Notes under the pieces: generated by a model
What the model saw: only the letters and a program-made list of their open reading frames with translations
The model's database searches: none
What the model was told of the DNA's origin: nothing
Shown here: positions 43,564 through 51,141 of the stretch, piece by piece
Layout of the letters: every line of letters begins with the position of its first letter
Numbering within the stretch: the stretch's first letter is position 1
Origin: Acidobacteriota bacterium
GTDB lineage: Bacteria > Acidobacteriota > Thermoanaerobaculia > Multivoradales > Multivoraceae
DNA length: 64,000 nucleotides
Assembly: GCA_028877275.1 (NCBI GenBank)
Contig: JAPPFP010000006.1
Span: 434,001 to 498,000, forward strand
Direction: 5' to 3'
Made by a program: the position numbers and the translations under genes

Positions 43564-44231
43564 GCGCGTCGGCGGCCGACGCCATCGAACGAGCGGCGGG
43601 CGCGGTTGTGGTCTGTCTGGCGTTTGTCGTCCCTCCGGCGCTGGCGATGGACCCATGTGAGGTCGATCTCGGGTCAGCGCCAGAGACGAAGCTCAGCGGC
43701 AGTCCTCTGACCTGGGACCTGCCGGCGGTCGGGAAGTGGCGCGTGACGAGACGGGATGCCGGTGGCCGCGTTTCGGAGGGCTGCGGTCTCGGCGTGATCG
43801 AAGCGCCTCTGAGTGCGGTACGCGGCGTCATCGACGCGGCGGCGGACTTCGACCAGTTCATGCCGCGCGTCCTGGAATCCGACGTCGAGCCGGTCTCGCC
43901 GGGCGTCTACCTGAACCGGCAGATCCTGGACATGCCGTTCCCGGTTGAGGATCGGCGCTACACGGTTCGGGTGGAGACCCGCGCCGTCGAGACGGGAGCG
44001 GGTGCCGGATGGCAGGCCCGGTGGACCTACATCGAGGGTTCCGGAAACGTGCGGGAAAGCAGAGGTTCCTGGACCTTGATTCCCCTTGACGCCGAACGGA
44101 CAGTCGTTGCGTACAGACTGCTGACCGATCCGGGCGGACGCCTGCCCGCGTGGATCGTCGACTACACGGCGCCGCGCGCGCTGCGGCGCGTGCTGGCGTC
44201 GGTACGCAAGAGGGTGCTCGGCCGGAGGTAG
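43560..44231 (+). CDS. START/SRPBCC-like exported protein
   Basis: The 223-residue protein starts at a TTG that overlaps the symporter stop. A hydrophobic signal-like segment (AGAVVVCLAFVVPPALAMD) comes first. A lipid- or ligand-binding START-like fold is suggested by LGVIEAPLSAVRGVIDAAAD, FDQFMPRVLESDVEP, FPVEDRRYTVRVETR and the terminal LPAWIVDYTAPRALRRVLAS. Such proteins bind hydrophobic ligands; the ligand is unknown. It converges on fabF with only a 10-bp gap and no terminator between them. Confidence 0.65.
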   Translation: MSASAADAIERAAGAVVVCLAFVVPPALAMDPCEVDLGSAPETKLSGSPLTWDLPAVGKWRVTRRDAGGRVSEGCGLGVIEAPLSAVRGVIDAAADFDQFMPRVLESDVEPVSPGVYLNRQILDMPFPVEDRRYTVRVETRAVETGAGAGWQARWTYIEGSGNVRESRGSWTLIPLDAERTVVAYRLLTDPGGRLPAWIVDYTAPRALRRVLASVRKRVLGRR

Positions 44232-44241
44232 GTCGGATCCC

Positions 44242-45489
44242 TCAGCTTTCGCCGAGGACGAGGACGACGTTCTGGCCGCCGAAGCCGAAGGCGTTGACGA
44301 GCGCCACGCTGGTGGGGTGGGCCCGGGCCCGGTTCGGGACGTAGTCCAGGTCGCACTCCGGGTCCGGCCGGTCGAGGTTGATCGTCGGCGGGATCGTCCC
44401 GTCCTCGATCGTCTTGACCGCCGCCAGGGCCGACACCGCTCCGGCCGCGCCGAGCATGTGGCCGACCTGCGACTTGGTGGCGGTGACCGCGACTTCCGAT
44501 GCCCGCTCGCCGAGCGCCTTCTTGATCGCCAGCGTCTCCGCCACGTCGCCGAGCGGCGTGGCGGTGCCGTGGGCGAAGACGGCATCGACCTCACCGGGGT
44601 GGGTGCGGCTCGACTCGAGGGCCCTGCTCATCGCGGCCGCCGCTCCGGACCCGTCGGGACGAGGCGCCGTCAGATGGTGAGCGTCGGCGGTGACGGCGCC
44701 ACCCCGGACTTCGGCGTAGACCCTGGCGCCTCGCTGCTCGGCGTGGCGCTCGGTTTCGACGACGAAGGCGACACCGCCCTCGCCGAACACGAAACCGTCA
44801 CGCTCGGCGTCAAACGGCCGGCTTGCAGCCTTCGGATCGTCGTTGCGGGTTGAGAGGGCCTGCAGGCGCGAGAAGGTGGCGATGATCAGCGGTGTGATGC
44901 CCGCCTCGGTGCCGCCGGCAATGACGGCGTCGACTTCGCCCGAGCGCAGGAGCCGGTAGGCCTCGAGCAGCGCGTAGTTTCCGCTGGCGCAGGCGAGGGT
45001 CGAGGTCGTGGTCGGCCCGGTCAGCCCGAGCTCGATCGAGATCAGGCAGGACACGGCATTCGGCATCACGTCGGTGACCAGGAACGGATTCGCCTGCTGC
45101 GGCCCTCGGGCGACGAGTCTCCGTGTCCCGTTCTCCATGCTCGCTATACCGCCGCCGCCGGTGTTGAAGGTGATGCCATAGCGGTGGGCCGCGGAAGGCT
45201 CGATGGCAAGGTCCGCGTCGGCCACGGCCTGCTTGGCCGAGGCGACCGCGAAGTGCGTGGCGCGGGCGAGTCGTCGCGCCGCCTTGCTCTCGAGCCACTC
45301 CCTGGGCTCGAAGTCGCGCACCTCGCAGGCGATCCTGACCTTGAAGCCGTCGGTGTCGAACGCGGTGATCGGCCCGGCGCCCGAGTCGCCGGCCTTCATC
45401 CGGCGCCAGAAGACGTCGACGTCGTTGCCGACAGGGGTCACCGCGCCGAGCCCGGTGATCACGATCCGGCCGTTGTCCCTCGCGGGCAT
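44242..45489 (-). CDS. Beta-ketoacyl-ACP synthase II, FabF type
   Basis: This condensing enzyme extends acyl-ACP with malonyl-ACP. The 415-residue protein shows IVITGLGAVTPVGNDVDVFW, the active-site Cys in TSTLACASGNYALLEAY (near residue 166), and the two His in VFAHGTATPLGD and TKSQVGHMLGAAGA. The tail NAFGFGGQNVVLVLGES is canonical. No acp, fabD or fabG gene is next to it, so this may be an accessory copy rather than the housekeeping one. A TATCCT hexamer (45501-45496) ends six bases before the ATG with no Shine-Dalgarno, suggesting a leaderless transcript. Confidence 0.93.
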   Translation of the reverse strand: MPARDNGRIVITGLGAVTPVGNDVDVFWRRMKAGDSGAGPITAFDTDGFKVRIACEVRDFEPREWLESKAARRLARATHFAVASAKQAVADADLAIEPSAAHRYGITFNTGGGGIASMENGTRRLVARGPQQANPFLVTDVMPNAVSCLISIELGLTGPTTTSTLACASGNYALLEAYRLLRSGEVDAVIAGGTEAGITPLIIATFSRLQALSTRNDDPKAASRPFDAERDGFVFGEGGVAFVVETERHAEQRGARVYAEVRGGAVTADAHHLTAPRPDGSGAAAAMSRALESSRTHPGEVDAVFAHGTATPLGDVAETLAIKKALGERASEVAVTATKSQVGHMLGAAGAVSALAAVKTIEDGTIPPTINLDRPDPECDLDYVPNRARAHPTSVALVNAFGFGGQNVVLVLGES

Positions 45490-45495
45490 CGCGCG

Positions 45496-45501
45496 AGGAT
45501 A
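45496..45501 (-). promoter_or_regulatory. Candidate -10 box of fabF (leaderless)
   Basis: TATCCT on the minus strand ends six bases before the ATG at 45489. No TTGACA-like partner was found at normal spacing, so the call rests on the hexamer and its distance alone. Confidence 0.35.
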
Positions 45502-45544
45502 GCGCCGCTCCCTGCGCTACGCTCGCCGTTCGCCATTTCAGGTA

Positions 45545-45558
45545 TCCCTGATCAGGGA
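45545..45558 (+). promoter_or_regulatory. 14-bp perfect palindrome over a ribosome binding site
   Basis: TCCCTGATCAGGGA is a perfect palindrome whose right half supplies the AGGGAG Shine-Dalgarno of the quinoprotein gene (ATG 45566). It may be an operator. A hairpin is also possible, but it would need a very tight loop. Confidence 0.4.
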
Positions 45559-45565
45559 GTCGAGC

Positions 45566-47323
45566 ATGAGTCGAGAGCCCGTCCTACGGTTCGCTTCGGT
45601 TGCCGCGGCGCTTCTGGCCGCCGCCGGACCGGCCGTTCAAGCGCAATCGGGCGAGGACTTCGTCCCGGTCACCGATGCGATGCTCGAGGATCCCGCTCCC
45701 GGCGACTGGCTGCACTGGCGCCGGACGCAGAACGGCTGGGCCTATAGCCCGCTCGACCAGATCGACCGGAGCAACGTCGGCGAACTGACCCTCGCCTGGT
45801 CGCGCGGATTGGAGGAGGGCAGCCAGCAGGGGACGCCGATCGTCTACGACGGCGTCATGTACTACCCGAATCCGAGCAGCGTCACCCAGGCGATCGACGC
45901 GGCGACCGGCGACCTTCTCTGGGAGTACAGGCGGCCGATCCCGAGGGACATCGCCACCTACGTCGGCGGGCTGGAGACGGTCAACCGGAGTCTCGCGATC
46001 TACGGCGGCCTGATCATCGACACCGCGAACGACGGCTACGTCTACGCGCTGGACGCGGTGACCGGCGAACTGGCCTGGGAGACGCAGATCGTCGACTACG
46101 AGGAGGACCCGGCGAGACATTCAACCGGGCCCCTCATCGCTGCCGGCCGCGTGATCTCGGGCCGAAGTTGCCGTCCGCACCGGGGCCCCGAGGCGTGCTT
46201 CATCGCTGCTCACGATGCGACGACGGGCGAGGAACTCTGGCGCCGGCCGCTGATTCCCGGCCCCGGAGAACCCGGCAACGAGACCTGGGGCGACGTGCCG
46301 TTCGAGAACCGACACCACGTCGGGTCCTGGATGGCGCCGAGCTACGACCCGACACTGGAACTTCTCATCGTCGGCACGTCGGTCACCTCGCCGGCGCCGA
46401 AGTTCCTGATCGGCGGCTACGAGAAGACGCACCTGTACCACAACTCGACGCTGGCGCTCGAGGTCGCCAGCGGCGAAGTGCGCTGGTACTACCAGCACCT
46501 GAACGACCACTGGGACCTGGACCATCCCTTCGAACGGCTGCTCGTCGATACAGCCGTCGCGCCGAACGCTGCGGCCGTTCCGTGGCGCAACCCGCGCGTC
46601 CGGGCCGGTGAGACCCGGAAGGTCGTAACCGGGGTGCCGGGGAAGACCGGCCTGGTCTACACGCTCGACCGCGAAACCGGCGAGTTCCTGTGGGCTCGGC
46701 CCACGGTGCCCCAGAACGTGATCGAGCGGATCGACGGGGAGACGGGCGCCGTCGGGCTGAACTCCGAAGTTGTCTTCACCGAGCTGGAACAGGAGCGCCT
46801 GATCTGTCCTTCGCTCCTCGGCGGCAAGGACTGGGAAGCCGGCGCCTACAGCCCGTTGACGAACACGATGTACTACCCGCTCCGCAACCTCTGCTCCCGG
46901 ATGACGACCCGCGTGGGCCGCGGCGCCATGCACTACGCCCTGGTCAACGACACCCAGTTCGCGCCCGGAAAGGAGACGCTCGGCACCGTCTACGCGATCT
47001 CCGCCGAGACCGGCGAAACGCTGTGGCTCCACGAGCGGCTGCCGGTGACGATGTCGCTCGTCGCGACCGGGGGAGGCCTCGTCTTCGGCGGCGACGTGGG
47101 CGGTCGCTTCTGGGCGCTGGACCAGGAAACCGGCGAGGTGCTCTGGGAGATCAACCTGGGTTCCTCGGTGACCGGTTTCCCGGTCAGTTACGAGGTCGAT
47201 GGCCGCCAGTACGTGGCGGTCGGTACCGGTGCCGAGGGTGGTACGACGTCGACCTTCCGGCGGCTGACGGCGCAACTCCGTCCGAGTTCGAACAACACGC
47301 TGTTCGTGTTCGCCCTGCCCTGA
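45566..47323 (+). CDS. PQQ-dependent alcohol dehydrogenase-like quinoprotein
   Basis: This 585-residue periplasmic quinoprotein has a signal peptide (FASVAAALLAAAGPAVQAQS). Its layout follows the soluble type I alcohol/methanol dehydrogenase group: DWLHWRRTQNGWAYSPLDQI, IDAATGDLLWEYRRPIPRDI, VYALDAVTGELAWETQIVDY, EELWRRPLIPGPGEPGNETW, and GKDWEAGAYSPLTNTMYYP. RSCRPHRGPEACFI takes the place where relatives have CGxxGCF. No C-terminal CxxCH haem domain is present, so a separate cytochrome acceptor is needed. It leads a plus-strand run with three CHEGNY-type genes and DUF6152. Confidence 0.88.
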   Translation: MSREPVLRFASVAAALLAAAGPAVQAQSGEDFVPVTDAMLEDPAPGDWLHWRRTQNGWAYSPLDQIDRSNVGELTLAWSRGLEEGSQQGTPIVYDGVMYYPNPSSVTQAIDAATGDLLWEYRRPIPRDIATYVGGLETVNRSLAIYGGLIIDTANDGYVYALDAVTGELAWETQIVDYEEDPARHSTGPLIAAGRVISGRSCRPHRGPEACFIAAHDATTGEELWRRPLIPGPGEPGNETWGDVPFENRHHVGSWMAPSYDPTLELLIVGTSVTSPAPKFLIGGYEKTHLYHNSTLALEVASGEVRWYYQHLNDHWDLDHPFERLLVDTAVAPNAAAVPWRNPRVRAGETRKVVTGVPGKTGLVYTLDRETGEFLWARPTVPQNVIERIDGETGAVGLNSEVVFTELEQERLICPSLLGGKDWEAGAYSPLTNTMYYPLRNLCSRMTTRVGRGAMHYALVNDTQFAPGKETLGTVYAISAETGETLWLHERLPVTMSLVATGGGLVFGGDVGGRFWALDQETGEVLWEINLGSSVTGFPVSYEVDGRQYVAVGTGAEGGTTSTFRRLTAQLRPSSNNTLFVFALP

Positions 47324-47384
47324 CATCAGCGGGGTGCGTTACGCTCGTTCTACCCCACCAACAGCGCGTACCAGGAGGTCGAGA

Positions 47385-48410
47385 ATGAAGACCCGAGCCC
47401 TCTCCCTGTGTGCAGCCGCGAGCCTGCTTTTCGTGCCGTGCCTCGCCGCCGAGGACGTTCCACGCACCCCGAGCGGCCGGCCGGACTTCTCGGGCAACTA
47501 CGACGTTTCCTTCCTGACGCCGCTGGAGCGCGACCCCCGGTTCGGCGAGCGGCAGTACTTCACGGAAGAGGAGGCGAACGCGATCGCCGACGGAACGGCG
47601 GCTGCGAACGCCCGCGACCTGGAAGTCCGTGACCCGAACCGTGACGTGATCGCCGGCCTGTCCGAGGATGGGTTTCGGGGTGTGGGTGGCTACAACCTCT
47701 TCTGGCTCGATCGCGGCACGGCGGCCTTCAAGGTCGACGGCAAGTACCGGACTTCGGTACTGACGGATCCGCCGGACGGCCGCCTTCCGCCGAGGACCGA
47801 GGAAGGGCAGGCGCGCTTCGACACGCTGCCGCCGTTCGGCTACGAGAACACCGGGACAGCCTGGTGGCTGGAGAATGGCGACGACCCCTACGACGGGCCG
47901 GAGTCGCTGACTCTGGGCAACCGGTGTGTCTTCCACCAGGGGTCGACGATGCCGATCGGCCCGAGGGCCTACAACAACCTGAAGACGATCGTCCAGACCG
48001 AAACCCACGTCGTGATCATGATCGAGTGGATGCACTGGGCCCGGATCATTCGCCTGGACGGGGAGCATCCGCCATCCGACTATCGCTCGTACGCCGGCGA
48101 TTCGGTCGGCCGGTGGGACGGCGACACCCTGGTCATCGAGACGAGGAATCTGCTGGGCGACTGGGGCTTCCATCGCGAAGGCGCCCGTGTCGTCGAGCGC
48201 CTGAGCTTCCTCGACACGGACAACCTGTTCTACGAATACACGGTCAACGATCCGGAGTTCACCGCGCCGTACAGCGGCTCGCTGCCTTGGCCCCGCACCG
48301 ACGCCCAGCTCTACGAGTTCGCCTGCCACGAGGGGAACTACTCCATGGGCAACACGCTGCGCGGCGCGCGCTACCTGGAGCAGCAGCACCTCGAGGAGCA
48401 CGGTCGGTAG
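47385..48410 (+). CDS. CHEGNY-family secreted protein, copy 3 (unknown function)
   Basis: The 341-residue protein has a signal peptide (LSLCAAASLLFVPCLAAEDV), then SGRPDFSGNYDVSFLTPLER. Conserved motifs are GGYNLFWLDRG, RTSVLTDPPDGRLPPRTEE, GNRCVFHQGSTMPIGPRAY, WMHWARIIRLDGEHPPSDYR, VGRWDGDTLVIETRNLLGD, and YEFACHEGNYSMGNTLRGAR at the end. AGGAGGT lies upstream of ATG 47385. It follows the quinoprotein by 61 bp, and TACGCT at 47340 could provide a promoter. It is closest in arrangement to copy 4 at 49503. Confidence 0.8.
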   Translation: MKTRALSLCAAASLLFVPCLAAEDVPRTPSGRPDFSGNYDVSFLTPLERDPRFGERQYFTEEEANAIADGTAAANARDLEVRDPNRDVIAGLSEDGFRGVGGYNLFWLDRGTAAFKVDGKYRTSVLTDPPDGRLPPRTEEGQARFDTLPPFGYENTGTAWWLENGDDPYDGPESLTLGNRCVFHQGSTMPIGPRAYNNLKTIVQTETHVVIMIEWMHWARIIRLDGEHPPSDYRSYAGDSVGRWDGDTLVIETRNLLGDWGFHREGARVVERLSFLDTDNLFYEYTVNDPEFTAPYSGSLPWPRTDAQLYEFACHEGNYSMGNTLRGARYLEQQHLEEHGR

Positions 48411-48523
48411 CGATCCGCGGCGCGCCTTCGTTCGGCGCCTGGGCCGGGGTTGACCCCATGCGCCTAAGGTGACAGGGTTCGCGCATTCTGCCTGGACAAC
48501 CCGGCGTTCTGCCGAAGAGGAGT

Positions 48524-49450
48524 ATGGCCCACGTCATGAAACTCGGAACTAGCGTGTCTTCTCGAACTGCCGTGGCCGTGGCCGCGGTTCTCGCACTGAC
48601 GGTGGCGCCGCTTGCGGCCCAGGACTTCGAGCCGAACCGGCTGTCGGACGGCAAGCCGGACCTGAACGGCATCTGGCAGGCCCTGAACGAGGCGAACTAC
48701 GATCTCGAGCTGCACATGGCGCGCGCCGCCATGCAGTTGCGGGAGGGCCCGCACGGTCCGCTACCCGCGGCCGAGGTTCTGAGCTTCGGCGCGGTCGGCT
48801 CGGTGCCGCCGGGCATGGGCGTGATCAAGGGCGGCGGCAAGATCCCGTACACGGACGCGGCCCGCGCCTTGAAGATGGAGAACATGGCGAACTGGTCAAC
48901 GCGGGACCAGGAGGTCTTCTGCTACCTCCCGGGCGTGCCGCGTGCTACCTACATGCCCCAGCCGTTCCAGATCTTCCACAGCGAGAACGCGATCTTCATC
49001 GCCTACCAGTACGCGGGTGCGGTCCGGGACATCTACCTGGAGGATCCGAAGCCGGCCCAGGTCGACAGTTGGATGGGCATGTCGTACGGCCGTTGGGACG
49101 GCGACACCCTGGTCGTCGAGGTCAATGGCCTGCTGGCCAAGGACTGCGCCGAGCGCCCGGAAGACATGCCCGGCTGCGGCGGCTGGCTCGACCGCTCGGG
49201 CAACCACTACAGCAACCAGTTGGCGGTGGTCGAGCGCTACACGTTGGCCGGCCCCAACCACATCCACTACGAGGCGACGCTGACGGACCCGCAGACGTAC
49301 ACCGAGCCGTGGTCCATCGAGATGCCGCTCTACCGGCGGATGGAGCCGAACGCCCGGCTGATGGACTTCCGCTGCGTCGAGTTCGTGGAGGAGCTGATGT
49401 ACGGCGAGTACCGGCGGAATCCGCTGCCGCGGATGAAGCTGGTCGACTAG
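48524..49450 (+). CDS. Divergent relative of the CHEGNY family, without the CHEGNY motif
   Basis: The 308-residue secreted protein has a signal peptide (TAVAVAAVLALTVAPLAAQD) and SDGKPDLNGIWQALNEANYD, the same opening as the family. It keeps a version of the central motif (YGRWDGDTLVVEVNGLLAKD) and the late segment HYEATLTDPQTYTEPWSIEM. The C-terminus is LMDFRCVEFVEELMYGEYRR, where the true family has CHEGNY. The other conserved Cys may be in VFCYLPGVPR. The ATG at 48524 has a purine-rich AGGAG only one base away, so the ATG at 48536 is also possible. It appears to be an early-diverged branch. Confidence 0.72.
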   Translation: MAHVMKLGTSVSSRTAVAVAAVLALTVAPLAAQDFEPNRLSDGKPDLNGIWQALNEANYDLELHMARAAMQLREGPHGPLPAAEVLSFGAVGSVPPGMGVIKGGGKIPYTDAARALKMENMANWSTRDQEVFCYLPGVPRATYMPQPFQIFHSENAIFIAYQYAGAVRDIYLEDPKPAQVDSWMGMSYGRWDGDTLVVEVNGLLAKDCAERPEDMPGCGGWLDRSGNHYSNQLAVVERYTLAGPNHIHYEATLTDPQTYTEPWSIEMPLYRRMEPNARLMDFRCVEFVEELMYGEYRRNPLPRMKLVD

Positions 49451-49502
49451 CAGCCGGAGTTCCGGCGCGGCGCCGCGCCGTCCAGTGGAAGGAGCTGAGC
49501 CG

Positions 49503-50579
49503 ATGCTTGATCGCAGGTTGATCGCGTTTGTAGCCGTGGTGCTGGCCGCGGCGGCTGCTCCGCTGGCAGCGGCGGGCGACGAGGAAGTCCCACGGACTGC
49601 TTCCGGCCGCCCGGACATCTCCGGCCACTACGACGTCGGCACCCTGACCCCTCTGGCGCGGCCGCGGGCCTTCGGTGACAACCTCTATCTCACCAGGGAA
49701 GAGGCGGACAGGATCGCGGAGGAAGAGCGCAAGCGCATGCAGGCGGAGGCCCAGGTCAGCGATCCCAACCGCGAGGCTCCTCCCGAGGGCGGCGACGGTT
49801 CGCCCGGAGCGGCCGGCAACGTCGGCGGCTACAACGCGTTCTGGATCGACCGGGGAACGGACGTCTTCGAGGTCGACGGCAAGTTCCGCACCTCGATCAT
49901 CATCGACCCGAAGAACGGCCGTCACCCGCCCTTGACCGACGCCGCCCGGGAACGCTTCGCCGCCCGGCGGGGCTTCTTCCGCGCGAACACCGGCGAGGCC
50001 TGGTGGCTCGAGCGCGAAGGGCCCGGCCCCTACGACGATCCCGAACTGCGGCCGTTGGCGGAACGCTGCCTGCTCGGCTTCAGTTCGACCGGTGGACCGC
50101 CGATGCTGCCGGCGCTCTACAACAACCTGAAGCGGATCGTCCAGACCGAGGACCACGTGATGATCCTGGTCGAGATGGTCCACGACGCCCGCGTCGTCCG
50201 CATCGGCGGCGAGCACGTGCCGGCATCGGAGCGGCGCTGGATGGGCGATTCGATCGGCCGGTGGGAAGGCGACACCCTGGTCGTCGACACGACGAACTTC
50301 GCGGACAGGCCGGCGCTTCGTTCGGCGACCCGCGACCTTCACGTGGTCGAACGGTTCACGCCGATGGGCCGAGACCACCTCCGCTACGAGTTCACGGTCG
50401 AGGATCCGAACGTGTGGACGGCGCCGTGGAGCGGTGAGTACACCTGGCCCCGGAGCGATGCGCTGCTCTACGAGTACGCCTGCCACGAGGGCAACTACGC
50501 CCTCGGCAACATCATGCGCGGCGCCCGCCTGCTGGAGGATGACGCCCTGGCGGCGGGCGCGGCGGATTCCGGAGAATGA
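49503..50579 (+). CDS. CHEGNY-family secreted protein, copy 4 (unknown function)
   Basis: The 358-residue protein begins at ATG 49503 with AGGAG eight bases upstream, and a signal peptide (LIAFVAVVLAAAAAPLAAAG). Family motifs are SGRPDISGHYDVGTLTPLAR, NAFWIDRGTDVFEVDGKFRT, SIIIDPKNGRHPPLTDAAR, AERCLLGFSSTGGPP, VEMVHDARVVRIGGEHVP, IGRWEGDTLVVDTTNFADRP and YEYACHEGNYALGNIMRGAR. It differs from copy 3 mainly by a longer acidic linker (EEERKRMQAEAQVSDPNREA). DUF6152 follows after 67 bp on the same strand. Confidence 0.8.
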   Translation: MLDRRLIAFVAVVLAAAAAPLAAAGDEEVPRTASGRPDISGHYDVGTLTPLARPRAFGDNLYLTREEADRIAEEERKRMQAEAQVSDPNREAPPEGGDGSPGAAGNVGGYNAFWIDRGTDVFEVDGKFRTSIIIDPKNGRHPPLTDAARERFAARRGFFRANTGEAWWLEREGPGPYDDPELRPLAERCLLGFSSTGGPPMLPALYNNLKRIVQTEDHVMILVEMVHDARVVRIGGEHVPASERRWMGDSIGRWEGDTLVVDTTNFADRPALRSATRDLHVVERFTPMGRDHLRYEFTVEDPNVWTAPWSGEYTWPRSDALLYEYACHEGNYALGNIMRGARLLEDDALAAGAADSGE

Positions 50580-50646
50580 AATCGAGCCGATCCTGCTAGA
50601 GTCGGCTTCCCCCACTTACACCACAACCGAGGAGTGAGAGACACCC

Positions 50647-51087
50647 ATGAGTAAGCGAGCCATGATCATCACGGGGATCAGCCTCGTCGTCGCGGCCATC
50701 GCGGTGGCAGTGCCCCTGGCGGCGCACCACGCGTTCGGCGCCGAGTTCGATCCCAACCGTCCGCTGCTGCTGAAGGGCCCGGTCATCAAGGTCGAGTGGG
50801 TCAACCCGCATACCTGGATTCACATGGAGCACACCGAGGAAGACGGCACGAAGCACGTCTGGATGGTGGAGGGCGGCACGCCGAACACGCTGCTGCGCCG
50901 CGGTCTCTCCCGGGACGACCTCCAGGCCGGCACGGTCATCATCGTCGACGGCTACCAGAGCAAGGATCGCTCGCGTCGTGCGAACGGCCGTGACGTGACC
51001 TTCGAGGACGGCAGCAAGATCTTCATGGGCTCCTCGGGTACCGGCGCGCCGCGCGACGGCCGCGACCCGACCGAGCCGCCTCGGTAA
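50647..51087 (+). CDS. DUF6152 family secreted protein
   Basis: The 146-residue protein has a signal peptide (AMIITGISLVVAAIAVAVPL, cleavage before HHAFGAEFD). The conserved DUF6152 body follows: PLLLKGPVIKVEWVNPHTWI, HMEHTEEDGTKHVWMVEGGT, PNTLLRRGLSRDDLQAGTVI, then VDGYQSKDRSRRANGRDVTF. The family is uncharacterised. The mature N-terminus keeps the AHHAFGAEFD His pair, which could bind metal. In the acidobacterial genomes I know, DUF6152 genes often lie beside the CHEGNY type, as here. A strong terminator follows the gene. Confidence 0.85.
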   Translation: MSKRAMIITGISLVVAAIAVAVPLAAHHAFGAEFDPNRPLLLKGPVIKVEWVNPHTWIHMEHTEEDGTKHVWMVEGGTPNTLLRRGLSRDDLQAGTVIIVDGYQSKDRSRRANGRDVTFEDGSKIFMGSSGTGAPRDGRDPTEPPR

Positions 51088-51109
51088 ACCCCTGGTGCGC
51101 GGGTCGTTG

Positions 51110-51129
51110 CGCGGGCCCTCTGGCCCGCG
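51110..51129 (+). terminator. GC-rich hairpin after DUF6152
   Basis: CGCGGGCC (51110-51117) and GGCCCGCG (51122-51129) form a stem with a 4-nt loop, 22 bp after the stop. It lacks a U-run and may assist the stronger hairpin at 51154. Confidence 0.4.
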
Positions 51130-51141
51130 TCCGGCCTCGTA

